Notes: a model not told the origin generated them from the sequence alone. A stretch of 64,000 bases of DNA from Pseudomonas piscis (GCF_009380155.1 NZ_WHUV01000004.1:310001-374000), one strand, 5' to 3'; shown: positions 49,938 to 58,790, counted from the stretch's first letter. Numbers and translations: made by a program.

Positions 49938-50285
49938 ATGAAAACCCGTTACCTCGTCCTCTTGCTCGCCCCGCTGTTCAGCACCGCTGCCCTGGCTACC
50001 GGCTATACCGGCCCCGGGGCCCAGGCGGTCACTACCGTTGCCGCCGCCAAGGATGCCTCGGACGACACCCCGGTGGTGCTCCAGGGTTATGTCACCAAAA
50101 AGCTGGATAACGACGACAAGTACGAATTCAAGGATTCCAGCGGCACCATCACCGTCGAGATCGACGACGAGAACCTGCCACCGGTGGCCTTCAACGAGAA
50201 GACCCTGGTCAAGCTGACCGGCGAGGTGGAGAAGGGCTTGATGAAGCGCGAGATCGACGTCGACCTGGTGGAAATCCTCAAGTAA
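49938..50285 (+). CDS. Small periplasmic OB-fold protein (YgiW/YdeI family)
   Basis: 115 aa. Signal peptide (cleavage after ALA near residue 20), then a bacterial OB-fold (BOF) domain: VVLQGYVTKKLDNDDKYEFKDSSG and TLVKLTGEVEKG. The family includes stress-linked periplasmic proteins of E. coli and Salmonella (VisP); the ligand here is unknown. Stands alone between hemE and a convergent MFS gene. Confidence 0.88.
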   Translation: MKTRYLVLLLAPLFSTAALATGYTGPGAQAVTTVAAAKDASDDTPVVLQGYVTKKLDNDDKYEFKDSSGTITVEIDDENLPPVAFNEKTLVKLTGEVEKGLMKREIDVDLVEILK

Positions 50286-50312
50286 GCCGCTCGCTCATCC
50301 CAGGCGATACCG

Positions 50313-50362
50313 ATGCCGGCGCCCGACCTTGCAGATGCCCTGCGAGAGTCGGGCGCCGGCAT
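50313..50362. terminator. Strong hairpin between convergent genes
   Basis: 15-bp perfect stem ATGCCGGCGCCCGAC / GTCGGGCGCCGGCAT with an inner GCAG/CTGC stem in its 20-base loop, in the 90-base gap between the OB-fold and MFS genes. No T-run, so the function is inferred from position. Confidence 0.55.
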
Positions 50363-50375
50363 GCTCGTCTTGGGC

Positions 50376-51644
50376 TCAGGGCGCTGCCAGGGGTTGCAGC
50401 TTGGCTAGCTTCAAGGCCGCCAGCAACGCCACCAGCAGCAGGGCACCGATGAACAGGCCGATGCCGTTCCAGCCCGCCAGGTGCCAGAACACCCCGCCCG
50501 CGGTGCCGGCGATGCTCGAGCCGGCGTAGTAGCTGAACAGGTACAACGACGAAGCCTGACCCTTGGCCCTGGTGGCGCGGCGACCGATCCAGCTGCTGGC
50601 CACCGAGTGCGCCCCGAAGAAGCCGAAGGTGAACACCAGCATGCCGATGATCACCACCGGCAGCGGCTCCAGCAGGGTCAGGGCCAGGCCGGCGAGCATC
50701 AGCACGATGGTGGCCCAGAGCATCTTGCGCCGCCCCAGGCGATCGGCCAGGGCGCCGACTTTCGCCGAGCTGTAGATCCCCGACAGGTACACCACCGACA
50801 GCAGGCCGACGAACGCCTGGTCCATGTGGTACGGCGCGGCCAGCAGGCGATAGCCGATGTAGTTGAACAGGGTCACGAAGGCCCCCATCAGCATGAAGGC
50901 CTCGAGGAACAGCAGCGGCAGGCCGGCATCGCGAAAGTGCATGGTGAAGCCGTCCAGCAGGCTGCGTGGGTGCAGCGAGCGTGGGCGGAAGTTGCGCGAC
51001 TCGGGCAGGATGCGCCAGAACACCGCTGCGGCGATCAGCGCCAGAGCGCCGATCACCAGCATCGCCGTGTGCCAGCTGACGAAATCGATCAGCACCCCGG
51101 TGATCAATCGCCCACTCATGCCGCCGATGGCGTTGCCGCCGATGTACAGGCCCATGGCCAGGCCGATGTGCTGGGGGTGGATCTCTTCGCTGAGGTAGGT
51201 CATGGCCACCGCCGCCAGCCCGCTCAGGGACAACCCCACCAGCGCGCGCATCACCAGCACGCCATGCCAGCTGGGCATCAGGGCGCTGGCGATGGTGCAC
51301 AGGGCCGCGGCCAAGAGGGCCGCCACCATCACCGGCTTGCGCCCGATCCGATCGGAAATCGGCCCGGTGACCAGCAGGCCCACGGCCAGCAAGGCAGTGG
51401 AGACCGACAGCACCAGACTGCTCTGGGCGGCGTTGATGGAGAACTCCAGGGACAGCAGCGGCATCATCGGTTGTACGCAGTACAGCAGGGCGAAGGTGGC
51501 GAAGCCGCCGGAGAACAGGGCCAGCACCGTGCGCATGAACAGCGGCGTGCCTTTCTCGATATAGGCGTCGTTGAGTTGGGCGACTACCTCGTCCAGGGGC
51601 GTAGAGGGAATTTCGTGGGCAAGCGGGGCGACAGCGGTTTTCAC
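50376..51644 (-). CDS. MFS transporter (YnfM-like)
   Basis: 422 aa, twelve predicted membrane helices, with the MFS motif A between TM2 and TM3 (GPISDRIGRKPVM) and its repeat ADRLGRRKMLW in the second half. Family members export small molecules, but the substrate is unknown. The divergent LysR gene 119 bases away is the likely regulator. Confidence 0.9.
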   Translation of the reverse strand: MKTAVAPLAHEIPSTPLDEVVAQLNDAYIEKGTPLFMRTVLALFSGGFATFALLYCVQPMMPLLSLEFSINAAQSSLVLSVSTALLAVGLLVTGPISDRIGRKPVMVAALLAAALCTIASALMPSWHGVLVMRALVGLSLSGLAAVAMTYLSEEIHPQHIGLAMGLYIGGNAIGGMSGRLITGVLIDFVSWHTAMLVIGALALIAAAVFWRILPESRNFRPRSLHPRSLLDGFTMHFRDAGLPLLFLEAFMLMGAFVTLFNYIGYRLLAAPYHMDQAFVGLLSVVYLSGIYSSAKVGALADRLGRRKMLWATIVLMLAGLALTLLEPLPVVIIGMLVFTFGFFGAHSVASSWIGRRATRAKGQASSLYLFSYYAGSSIAGTAGGVFWHLAGWNGIGLFIGALLLVALLAALKLAKLQPLAAP

Positions 51645-51687
51645 GGGGACCTCGGGGGGAACGCAGCCAGGCAGGCAATGAAAAAAG

Positions 51688-51715
51688 CATATAGCCGGCT
51701 AATAATTCATTCCAA
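51688..51715 (-). promoter_or_regulatory. Candidate promoter of the MFS gene with overlapping palindrome
   Basis: Minus strand -35 TTGGAA (51715-51710), 16-base spacer, -10 TATATG (51693-51688). The palindrome TAGCCGGCTA (51692-51701) overlaps the -10, a possible site for the divergent LysR protein. Confidence 0.45.
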
Positions 51716-51763
51716 TATATTGTTCGACCTGTTTGATAGGTTCTACGACTCAATGGGGTTTCC

Positions 51764-52663
51764 ATGGAATTGCGTCACCTGCGTTACTTCATCGCCGTGG
51801 CCGAGGAGCTGCACTTTGGCCGCGCGGCCCAGGCCCTGGGAATTTCCCAACCGCCTCTGAGCCAGCAGATCCAGGCCCTGGAGCAAGAGATCGGCGCGCG
51901 TTTGTTCGAGCGGACCAATCGTCGGGTCGAACTCAGCGAGGCTGGCCGGCTGTTCCTCGAAGAGGCTCGCCTGGCGCTGGCCCAGGTGGACAAGGCCGCC
52001 GATGTGGCCCGTCGCGCGCAGTTGGGCGAACTGGGCGAGTTGAAGATCGGCTTCACCTCGTCGGCGCCCTTCAACTCGACGATTCCCCAGGCGATCTTCG
52101 CCTTTCGCCAACGCTTTGCCGCCGTGCACCTCAAGCTCAAGGAAATGAGCAGCACCCAGGTGGCCGAGGCGCTGGTGGACCAGGCCATCCAGGTCGGCAT
52201 CATGCGGCCCTTGCCGCTGCCGGATTCGCTGTCGGTGGTGGAGCTGTTGCGCGAGCCACTGGTGGCGGTGCTCAGCTCCAAGCACCCGCTGGCCGAAGGT
52301 CGCGAAGAAGGCCTGTACCTGTCCGAACTGGCCCACGAGCCCTTCGTGTTCTTTCCCCGCAGCTATGGCAGCGGCTTGTACGCCCAGTTGCTGAACCTGT
52401 CGCGGGATGCCGGGTTCACCCCGCATTTCGCCCAGGAGGCCTCGGAGGCCATGACCATCATCGGCCTGGTGGCCGCGGGCCTTGGGGTCTCGGTGTTGCC
52501 GGCGTCCTACCAGCGCATGCGTATCGACGGCGTGGTCTATCGCCGGCTGCTGGACCCGCAAGCCATGACGGCGGTGTGGCTGGTGCAGCGCAAGGACCAG
52601 TGCTCGCCCATGGCCAAGGCCTTCGTCGAGCTACTGACGCGCAAGACCGGGGCCGCGTGCTGA
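51764..52663 (+). CDS. LysR-family transcriptional regulator
   Basis: 299 aa. N-terminal winged HTH (MELRHLRYFIAVAEELHFGRAAQALGISQPPLSQQ) and a periplasmic-binding-like effector domain. Divergently transcribed from the MFS exporter, the usual LysR arrangement for a self-controlled exporter. The last 33 bases overlap the end of the opposite-strand gene. Confidence 0.94.
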   Translation: MELRHLRYFIAVAEELHFGRAAQALGISQPPLSQQIQALEQEIGARLFERTNRRVELSEAGRLFLEEARLALAQVDKAADVARRAQLGELGELKIGFTSSAPFNSTIPQAIFAFRQRFAAVHLKLKEMSSTQVAEALVDQAIQVGIMRPLPLPDSLSVVELLREPLVAVLSSKHPLAEGREEGLYLSELAHEPFVFFPRSYGSGLYAQLLNLSRDAGFTPHFAQEASEAMTIIGLVAAGLGVSVLPASYQRMRIDGVVYRRLLDPQAMTAVWLVQRKDQCSPMAKAFVELLTRKTGAAC

Positions 52664-53122
52664 AGGGCTGTTGGGGCGGGGCGGCGTTTGCAGGAACACC
52701 AGGTCGCCGCGCAACGCCACGCCGGCCATCAACACCCCGGCGCGACACTCGTAGGTGTTGAGGTCCTTGCGCACGCGATGCTTGTAGTAGCTGACGATGT
52801 TGGTCACGGCGTTGGCGCCGACCCGCTTGGCTGCGGCCTGCAGGGTGATCAGGGCCGATTGCAGGGCCCATTCGCAGGCGGCGATATCGCTCTTGTTGAA
52901 GGCGTTGGTCTTCTTGTTGGTGGCCAGCTCGGTGACCTTGACCTGAAGTACCGCCGGGTGCGGGTTGCCCGCCAGGTAGAACTTCACGCTGCCGTCCAGG
53001 CGCCCGGCGCGCAGGGCATCGGACACCACGCTCTCGAAGGGCATGTACATCAGGTTGGTGGCCCGGCTGTCAGGGCTGAAGACGGACAGCAGGGCCAGGG
53101 CAATCAGCGCTTTCACTTGCAT
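52631..53122 (-). CDS. Small secreted protein of a conserved unknown family
   Basis: 163 aa from ATG 53122, with AAGGAG 6 bases upstream. Signal peptide (MQVKALIALALLSVFSPDSRA), then a compact domain with NKKTNAFNKSDIAACEWAL and AAKRVGANAVTNIVSYYKH; two or more Cys suggest a disulfide in the periplasm. I recall relatives carrying a misleading excinuclease label in databases; nothing in the sequence supports DNA repair. The C-terminal ~20 residues are Pro/Arg-rich and overlap the LysR gene tail. Confidence 0.75.
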   Translation of the reverse strand: MQVKALIALALLSVFSPDSRATNLMYMPFESVVSDALRAGRLDGSVKFYLAGNPHPAVLQVKVTELATNKKTNAFNKSDIAACEWALQSALITLQAAAKRVGANAVTNIVSYYKHRVRKDLNTYECRAGVLMAGVALRGDLVFLQTPPRPNSPSARGPGLARQ

Positions 53123-53189
53123 GGTCGGCTCCTTGACGGATGTGAAAGGCAAGCCGTCATGGCGCGTCGGCCCGCTGTTGCGAGTGTAG

Positions 53190-53312
53190 ACGCTGATCGA
53201 TCTTGTAGCCGTTGCCGAGCCGGCGAGGCGGCGTCAACGCCGCGGGGCCGTCAGGAGCTGCACCCGCGTTGCGCGGGTGCGCAGCCTCCCCGGCGCTCGC
53301 CAGCGGCCACAG
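53190..53312. repeat. REP-like palindromic region after the aryl polyene operon
   Basis: GTAGCCGTTGCCGAGCCGGCGAGGCGGCG (split here as GTAGCCGTTGCCGAG and CCGGCGAGGCGGCG) and, downstream, GCACCCGCGTTGCGCGGGTGCG with CCGGCGCTCGCCAGCGGC: GC-rich inverted units of REP type in the 193-base gap. Confidence 0.6.
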
Positions 53313-53315
53313 GGG

Positions 53316-53762
53316 TCATTGGGCCGCGGGAGAGGCCTTGGCCGAGTCCGACAACTGCTGCGCGGTGCGCTGATTCTGGCCGTCGCGCAGGTCACGCAGG
53401 ATGCCCTTGTCCAGCAGGCGTACCCAGCGGATGTAGTTCTTGTGGATCTTGCCGTCCTGGTAGTCCAGGGCGCGGCTGTCGCGATAGACGATCTTGTAGT
53501 GGTTGGCCGAGTACTGGATATCGATCTTCGCGTAGAACTGCTCGCGCACGGTGATATCCGCCTGGATCAGCTCGGGGCCGATTTGCCGCACGGTCCACTG
53601 GCGGGCCACCAGGTTCTTCAGGATCGCTTGCTTGACCTGCTCGTGGTTGGTCTGGATGGTGGCCGGGATGATGCGGTTGGGGGTGTACATCGGCTTGCTG
53701 GTGCAGGCCGCGGTGCCCAGCAGGGCGAGGACGATCAAGGTGGCGCGAAGCAGGGAGGACAT
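53316..53762 (-). CDS. Lipoprotein of unknown function, last gene of the aryl polyene operon
   Basis: 148 aa from ATG 53762 (GGAG 10 bases upstream). Lipoprotein signal with lipobox LGTAAC (Cys about 20). The mature part has VRQIGPELIQADITVREQFYAKIDIQYS and a conserved-looking KNYIRWVRLLDKGI tail. No function known to me; I see it 27 bases downstream of apeR on the same strand, so it is probably co-expressed, but similar lipoproteins also occur outside such clusters. Confidence 0.75.
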   Translation of the reverse strand: MSSLLRATLIVLALLGTAACTSKPMYTPNRIIPATIQTNHEQVKQAILKNLVARQWTVRQIGPELIQADITVREQFYAKIDIQYSANHYKIVYRDSRALDYQDGKIHKNYIRWVRLLDKGILRDLRDGQNQRTAQQLSDSAKASPAAQ

Positions 53763-53789
53763 TCCATTTTCTCCAGGAGGGGGCAAGGG

Positions 53790-55016
53790 TCAGGACCAGC
53801 GGCGGAAGATCAACGAGGTGTTGACGCCGCCGAAGGCGAAGTTGTTGTTCATCACGTATTCGTGGCTCATGGCACGCAAACCGCCTTGCAGGTAGTCCAG
53901 CTCGCCGCAGCGAGGGTCGACCCGGTCCAGGTTGCAGGTGTGCACGTAGAGGTCGCGCTTGAGCATCTCGATGCTGAACCAGGACTCCAGGGCCCCGCAG
54001 GCGCCCAGGGTGTGGCCGAGGAAACTCTTTTGCGAGCTGATGGGCATGCGGTTGCCGAACAGGCTGCTGGTGGCCTGGGTCTCGGCGATGTCGCCCTGTT
54101 CGGTGGCGGTGCCATGGCCGTTGACGTAGCCGATGGCGGCGGGCGCCAGGGCCGCGTCTTCCAGCGCCAGCTCCATGGCCCGGCGCATGGTGGCCTGCTC
54201 GGGACGAGTGGTGTGCTGGCCGTCGGCGTTGCTGCCGAAACCGACGATTTCCGCGTGGATCCGCGCTCCCCGGGCCAGGGCGTGCTCCAGCTCTTCCAGG
54301 ACCAGCATGCCGCCGCCTTCGCCGATCACCAGGCCGTCGCGATCGCAATCGTAGGGCCGCGGGCTGCTGTGGGGCGCGTCGTTCTTCAAGCTGGTGGCAT
54401 ACAGCGCATCGAACACCATGGCTTCGGTGGGGCACAGCTCCTCGGCGCCCCCGGCGAGCATCATCGGCAGGCGGCCGAACTTGATCGCCTCGTAGGCATA
54501 ACCGACGCCCTGGCTGCCGCTGGTACAGGCGCTGGAGGTGGGGATCAGGCGCCCGGTGAGGCCGAAGAAGATGCTGATATTGGCCGCAGTGGTGTGGGGC
54601 ATCATGCGCACGTAGGAGTTGGCGTTGAGCCCTTCGGCCACCGAGTTCAGCAGCATGTTGCCGAAGGCCTTGATCTCCTCGGTGCTGCCGGTGGACGAGC
54701 CGCAGGCCACGCCCATGCGCCCATCCTTGATCGAGGGATCGCCCAGCAGCCCGGCGTCGGCCAGGGCCTGTTCGGCGGCCGCGACCGCCAACCGCGAGAC
54801 CCGGCCCATGCTGCGCAGCTGCTTGCGGGTCCAGTGCCCGGGCACCTGGAAATCGTCGATGGGGCCGGCCAGGCGGGTGTTGAGCTCGCTGAACCTGTCC
54901 CACTCGTCCATCCGCCGGATGCCGCTGCGATTGGCCGCGAAGCGCTCGACCAGGCTGTCCCAGTCGTTGCCCAGGGCGGTGATGCCGGCCATGCCGGTGA
55001 CGACCACGCGCTTCAT
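53790..55016 (-). CDS. apeR: Ketosynthase ApeR-type (FabF-like)
   Basis: 408 aa from ATG 55016, sharing a base with the upstream stop (TGATG). Thiolase fold with a complete Cys-His-His triad: Cys164 (SSACTSGS), His301 (NGHGTATE), His335 (FLGHTLGA), so it is catalytic rather than a chain-length factor. Order ketosynthase-hotdog-reductase-ketosynthase matches apeO-P-Q-R of described aryl polyene clusters, where ApeR is a second ketosynthase. Symbol assigned by order and family. Confidence 0.85.
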   Translation of the reverse strand: MKRVVVTGMAGITALGNDWDSLVERFAANRSGIRRMDEWDRFSELNTRLAGPIDDFQVPGHWTRKQLRSMGRVSRLAVAAAEQALADAGLLGDPSIKDGRMGVACGSSTGSTEEIKAFGNMLLNSVAEGLNANSYVRMMPHTTAANISIFFGLTGRLIPTSSACTSGSQGVGYAYEAIKFGRLPMMLAGGAEELCPTEAMVFDALYATSLKNDAPHSSPRPYDCDRDGLVIGEGGGMLVLEELEHALARGARIHAEIVGFGSNADGQHTTRPEQATMRRAMELALEDAALAPAAIGYVNGHGTATEQGDIAETQATSSLFGNRMPISSQKSFLGHTLGACGALESWFSIEMLKRDLYVHTCNLDRVDPRCGELDYLQGGLRAMSHEYVMNNNFAFGGVNTSLIFRRWS

Positions 55017-55744
55017 CAGCACAAGCCCCCGTTGACCGCCAGCACCTGGCGGGTGATGTAGGCGGCTTCGGCGGACATCAGGAAATTCACCGCGCTGGCG
55101 ACCTCCTCTGGGGTGCCCATGCGCTGCGCCGGAATCATTTTCAGCAGTTCTTCCACTGGCACGTTCTCATCCAGCATGGCGGTGTCGATCAGGCCCGGGG
55201 CCACGCAGTTGACGGTGATCTTGCGCTTGCCCAACTCGATGGCCAGGGCCTTGGCAGCGCCGATCAGGCCGGCCTTGGAGGCACTGTAGTTGACCTGGCC
55301 ACGGTTGCCGATCAGCCCCGAGACCGAGGTGATACAGATGATTCGCCCCGCTGCGCGGCGCCGGATCATCGGCATCATCACGGGATGCAGGACGTTGTAG
55401 AAACCGTCGAGGTTGGTGCGCAGCACCTGGTCCCAGTCTTCCTCGCCCAGGGCCGGGAAGGCGCCGTCGCGGGTCAGGCCGGCATTGAGCACCACGCCAT
55501 AGTAGGCACCATGGGTTTGGACATCGGCTTCCAGGGCCGCCTTGCAGGCCGCGCGGTCGGCGACATCGAATTGCAGGATGCGGGCGGTACGGCCCAGGGC
55601 CTGGACCTCGGCCTGGACGGCTTCGGCTTCGGTACGGCCGGTGCGGCAATGCAGCACCAGGTCATAACCGGCCTGGGCCAGGCGCAGGGCGATGGCGCGG
55701 CCGATGCCACGGCTGGAGCCAGTGACCAGTACGGAGTCAGTCAT
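55016..55744 (-). CDS. apeQ: 3-oxoacyl-ACP reductase ApeQ-type (FabG-like)
   Basis: 242 aa short-chain dehydrogenase: NADPH motif TGSSRGIG (8-15), catalytic Ser in TSVSG and YSASK (Tyr near 152, Lys near 156). Reduces the beta-keto group in each polyene extension round. 4-base ATGA overlap with the dehydratase gene and 1-base overlap with apeR. Confidence 0.9.
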   Translation of the reverse strand: MTDSVLVTGSSRGIGRAIALRLAQAGYDLVLHCRTGRTEAEAVQAEVQALGRTARILQFDVADRAACKAALEADVQTHGAYYGVVLNAGLTRDGAFPALGEEDWDQVLRTNLDGFYNVLHPVMMPMIRRRAAGRIICITSVSGLIGNRGQVNYSASKAGLIGAAKALAIELGKRKITVNCVAPGLIDTAMLDENVPVEELLKMIPAQRMGTPEEVASAVNFLMSAEAAYITRQVLAVNGGLC

Positions 55745-56214
55745 GACGGGGTTCCTTTGGAAGAATCGGCGGTTTCATGCAGGTAGTCGGCGGCCCGGGG
55801 CGGGCGATAGACGTTCAGGCGTGCACTGGCGGCGATGCCCGGGCCGCTCAGGTGGCACTCGAACACGCCCATGCCGTTGTCGTCCTCCAGGGAGCGCAGC
55901 GCATGGATTTCCAGCACGCTGCCGGCGGGGAAGCACTCGACATTGCATTGGAACTTGCGAGTGCCCAGCAAGAAGCCCAGCTCCGCTGGCTGGCCTTGCT
56001 GGCGGGCACGGCAACCGGCGTAGGCGGCGACGCTCTGGGCCATCAGCTCGACGCCGACCCAGGCTGGCAGACTGCCGTCGGGCCGGTTGAACAGGCCGCC
56101 GGGGCGAACCTGGAGGCGGGTGCGCACTTGCTCTTCATCGAAGGCCAGGACCTGGTCGATGAGGATCATGTCGCCGGCGTGGGGCAGCAGTTCGGCGAGC
56201 GACCAGTCAATCAT
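55741..56214 (-). CDS. apeP: Hotdog-fold 3-hydroxyacyl dehydratase ApeP-type
   Basis: 157 aa. FabZ/FabA-like hotdog with catalytic His12 (LLPHAGDMILIDQV) and the acidic helix VGVELMAQSVAAYAG. Dehydrates the 3-hydroxyacyl-ACP to the conjugated double bond; the partner dehydratase (ApeI) is not in this window. Overlaps both neighbours by ATGA. Confidence 0.87.
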   Translation of the reverse strand: MIDWSLAELLPHAGDMILIDQVLAFDEEQVRTRLQVRPGGLFNRPDGSLPAWVGVELMAQSVAAYAGCRARQQGQPAELGFLLGTRKFQCNVECFPAGSVLEIHALRSLEDDNGMGVFECHLSGPGIAASARLNVYRPPRAADYLHETADSSKGTPS

Positions 56215-57407
56215 GGGGCGTCTCCGATAATCAGGCTGACGTTGTTGCCGCCGAAGGCGAAGGAATTGCTCATCAGGCGGCGGGGTGAGCGGGGCTCCAG
56301 GCGGTCGGCGGCGGTGACCCAGTGCAGCCCTGGCAGCGCTGGATCGGCCTGGCCATCCCAGACATGGGGCGGCAAGGCTCCACCCGGGTTGTCGGCACCC
56401 AGGGCCAGCCAGCAGAACGCTGCTTCCAGGGCCCCGGCGGCGCCCAGGGTATGGCCACTCATGGGCTTGGTCGAGGAGCAGGGCACGCCCTCGGGGAACA
56501 GCCCGGCCACCGCCAGGCTTTCCATGGCGTCGTTGTGCTGGGTGGCGGTGCCGTGCAGGTTCAGGTAGGCGATCTGCCGGGCTTGCAGCCGGGCGCTGCG
56601 CAACGCCAGCTCCATGGCTTGCAGGGCGCCACGGCCGTCGGGGGCCGGCGCGGAGATATGGTAGGCATCGGAACTGGCGCCACCGCCGAGCAGGGCGATG
56701 GAAGGGCCGGTGCCGGGTTCCCGGGTCATCAGGAACAGCACCGCGGCCTCACCGATATTGATGCCGTCGCGATTGCGCGAAAACGGATTGCAACGCTGGC
56801 CGGAGACCGCCTCCAGGGCCGAGAAACCATTGAGGGTCAGCTTGCACAGGCTGTCGACCCCACCGCACAGCACCGCGTCGCAGATCCCCAGGTCCAGCAG
56901 GCGTCGGGCGCTGAGCAGGGCCCGGGCGCTGGAGGTACAGGCGGTGGAGATCACGTAGGCCGGCCCGCTCAATTGCAGCCACTGGGCGAGGAAGTTGGCC
57001 GGGGCGCCGAGCTCCTGCTGGCGATAGTTGTAGTCCGCCGGGAACCGCCGGTCCCGCAGGTAGCCGGCGAGGCCGCGGCTGGCCTCGTCGATCCCCGAGG
57101 TGCTGGTGCCCAGGACCACGCCGACCCGGCCATGGCCGTAGCGCTCGATGGCCCGGTGGATGTCGTCCTCGATCTGCAGCGTGGCCTCCAGCAGCAGCTG
57201 GTTGTTGCGGCTGCCATGGACCTGCTGGCCCGGTGGCAGGCTGGCCAGGGGCCCCCGCACCGCGGCCACCGGCAACGTGCGTTCGGGTACCCAGCCGCTT
57301 TCTGCGCGCATGCCCGAGCAGTCGCCGGCAAACAGGCTGCGGGCGACTTCCGGGCGATTGCCGCCCAGGGCGCAGATCAGCCCGAGGGCGTTGAGGTAGG
57401 CGGTCAT
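56211..57407 (-). CDS. apeO: Ketosynthase ApeO-type
   Basis: 398 aa from ATG 57407 (MTAYLNALGLI), ATGA overlap with the lipoprotein gene. Complete triad Cys157 (STACTSS), His285 (NLHGTATQ), His319 (MSGHTLGA). In studied clusters ApeO pairs with the chain-length factor ApeC to elongate the aryl polyene; ApeC would lie outside this window. A longer in-frame reading upstream runs through the lipoprotein gene and is not coding. Confidence 0.86.
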   Translation of the reverse strand: MTAYLNALGLICALGGNRPEVARSLFAGDCSGMRAESGWVPERTLPVAAVRGPLASLPPGQQVHGSRNNQLLLEATLQIEDDIHRAIERYGHGRVGVVLGTSTSGIDEASRGLAGYLRDRRFPADYNYRQQELGAPANFLAQWLQLSGPAYVISTACTSSARALLSARRLLDLGICDAVLCGGVDSLCKLTLNGFSALEAVSGQRCNPFSRNRDGINIGEAAVLFLMTREPGTGPSIALLGGGASSDAYHISAPAPDGRGALQAMELALRSARLQARQIAYLNLHGTATQHNDAMESLAVAGLFPEGVPCSSTKPMSGHTLGAAGALEAAFCWLALGADNPGGALPPHVWDGQADPALPGLHWVTAADRLEPRSPRRLMSNSFAFGGNNVSLIIGDAP

Positions 57408-57889
57408 GGAGTGGCCTCGGTGGTCAGCGCCGTGACGTGATAGTGCGGGCCTTGGGGCAGTTGCACGGTGAAATCCAGTGTTTGTCGATAAGTGACCTGC
57501 CAGCGTTGGCCAAGGGCCCGGCGCTGGTCTTGGGTTTGAGCGCCGGGGTAGCTGGCTGGCAATTCGGCCGCCGGGGTCAAGGCGAACAGCAGGGCGGCGA
57601 ACAGCTCCCTGGCCTCGGGATTGGGCGGCAGCAGGCCATCGGCTTGCCATTGGCCATCCACCAGGCGTTGGCGGGCCTGGGGAATGCCCAGGGGATCCAT
57701 CAGCGACCAGCGCAGTCCCGGACCTTCAGCCTGCAGCACCAGCAGCCAATCCTGGCGCTGGCCCTGGCTTTGGCGCTGGATATGCAGTTGCAGTGGCAGG
57801 TCCAGCGCGGGCGCGCGTTGCGGCAGTGGCGCCTGGCTGGCGCAGGCGCTCAGCAGCAGGACACAACCGAGCAGCAGGGCACGGATCAT
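57404..57889 (-). CDS. DUF3261 outer-membrane-type lipoprotein
   Basis: 161 aa from ATG 57889. Lipobox LLLSAC (Cys about 17). The mature domain (QDWLLVLQAEGPGLRWSLMD, IPQARQRLVDGQWQADGLL) is DUF3261, regularly found in aryl polyene clusters. Probably assists moving the product to the outer membrane. ATGA overlaps with the methyltransferase and the apeO-type gene. Confidence 0.85.
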   Translation of the reverse strand: MIRALLLGCVLLLSACASQAPLPQRAPALDLPLQLHIQRQSQGQRQDWLLVLQAEGPGLRWSLMDPLGIPQARQRLVDGQWQADGLLPPNPEARELFAALLFALTPAAELPASYPGAQTQDQRRALGQRWQVTYRQTLDFTVQLPQGPHYHVTALTTEATP

Positions 57890-58647
57890 GAGGCTCGACC
57901 TTGCCCGGTACCCGGCGCCGCCATGGGCTTGCGAGCCACCACGTTGACCAGGGTTTCCTCGCGCTGGCCCACCGGTGGCGGTTGACGCAGGCCAAGGCGC
58001 TCCAGCAGGCCGAAGTCCTTGGCGCGGCTCCACCACAGGTACGGATAGGACACATTGTCCTCGGAGAACTCGAAGCCTTGCTGGCGAATCATCTGCAAAT
58101 ACTCGGTGGCGCTTTTCTGCACGTGCATGGGGTGGCGGAACAGCCAGCGGATCACCCAGGTATCGATATAGGCCTGGGTGGATTCGGCGAACATCAGGTA
58201 GCCGCCGGGCTTGAGCACACGATAGAACTCGGCGAGGGCTTTTTCCTGTTCCACCAGGTGATGGAAGGTCTGGTGGCAGAACAACAGGTCGACGCTGGCG
58301 TCGTCCAGCTTCAGGGTCGCGCAGTCGCTGCCGATCAGCTCCACCTCCCATTGCTGGCGCCGGGCTTCCTCGGCGCTGAGCGTGAGGCTGTGGGGGTCGG
58401 CATCGATGCCGATCAGGCGCTGGGGAGCGAACACCTGGCGCAAGTGCTGGAACGACTTGCCCTGGCCGCAGCCGGCGTCCAGCAGTACCGGAGCATGCGG
58501 CGGCTCGTCGTCGAACAGCGAACGCAAATCGTTGATCGCTACTCGCAACACATGGTGCTGCCAGGTATGGCTGCGCAGGAACCAGAAGCCGAAGCGGGTT
58601 TCCTCGACGTAGCTGTCGCTCAGGTAGGGCGAGGCCTGGCCGGTCAT
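57886..58647 (-). CDS. SAM-dependent methyltransferase
   Basis: 253 aa from ATG 58647 (GAGGG 7 bases upstream). Class I methyltransferase with motif I LLDAGCGQGKSF (55-66) and the post-motif FYRVLKPGGYLMFAEST. Described aryl polyenes can carry ring methyl or methoxy groups, and a ring-methylating role is the natural guess; the acceptor is not shown by sequence. Confidence 0.88.
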   Translation of the reverse strand: MTGQASPYLSDSYVEETRFGFWFLRSHTWQHHVLRVAINDLRSLFDDEPPHAPVLLDAGCGQGKSFQHLRQVFAPQRLIGIDADPHSLTLSAEEARRQQWEVELIGSDCATLKLDDASVDLLFCHQTFHHLVEQEKALAEFYRVLKPGGYLMFAESTQAYIDTWVIRWLFRHPMHVQKSATEYLQMIRQQGFEFSEDNVSYPYLWWSRAKDFGLLERLGLRQPPPVGQREETLVNVVARKPMAAPGTGQGRAS

Positions 58648-58727
58648 GGGCGAACCCTCGCATCGGCTGCCGGAGGGACGCTGGCGCTTTGCGCCAGCAG
58701 GCGACATTCCATTTCAATTGTTGGCAT
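58644..58727 (-). CDS. Possible small ORF between exporter and methyltransferase genes
   Basis: ATG 58727 with a full AAGGAG 5 bases upstream opens 27 codons (MPTIEMECRLLAQSASVPPA followed by ADARVRP) whose TGA overlaps the methyltransferase ATG as ATGA. The ribosome site and the coupling are real sequence features; whether the peptide is functional, a coupling leader or chance cannot be told. No family recognised. Confidence 0.4.
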   Translation of the reverse strand: MPTIEMECRLLAQSASVPPAADARVRP

Positions 58728-58790
58728 TGGGGCTCCTTGCCGCTGCGGCGGGATTCTGGTTCGGGTAGGCCATGCTGGCCGACGGCCGGC

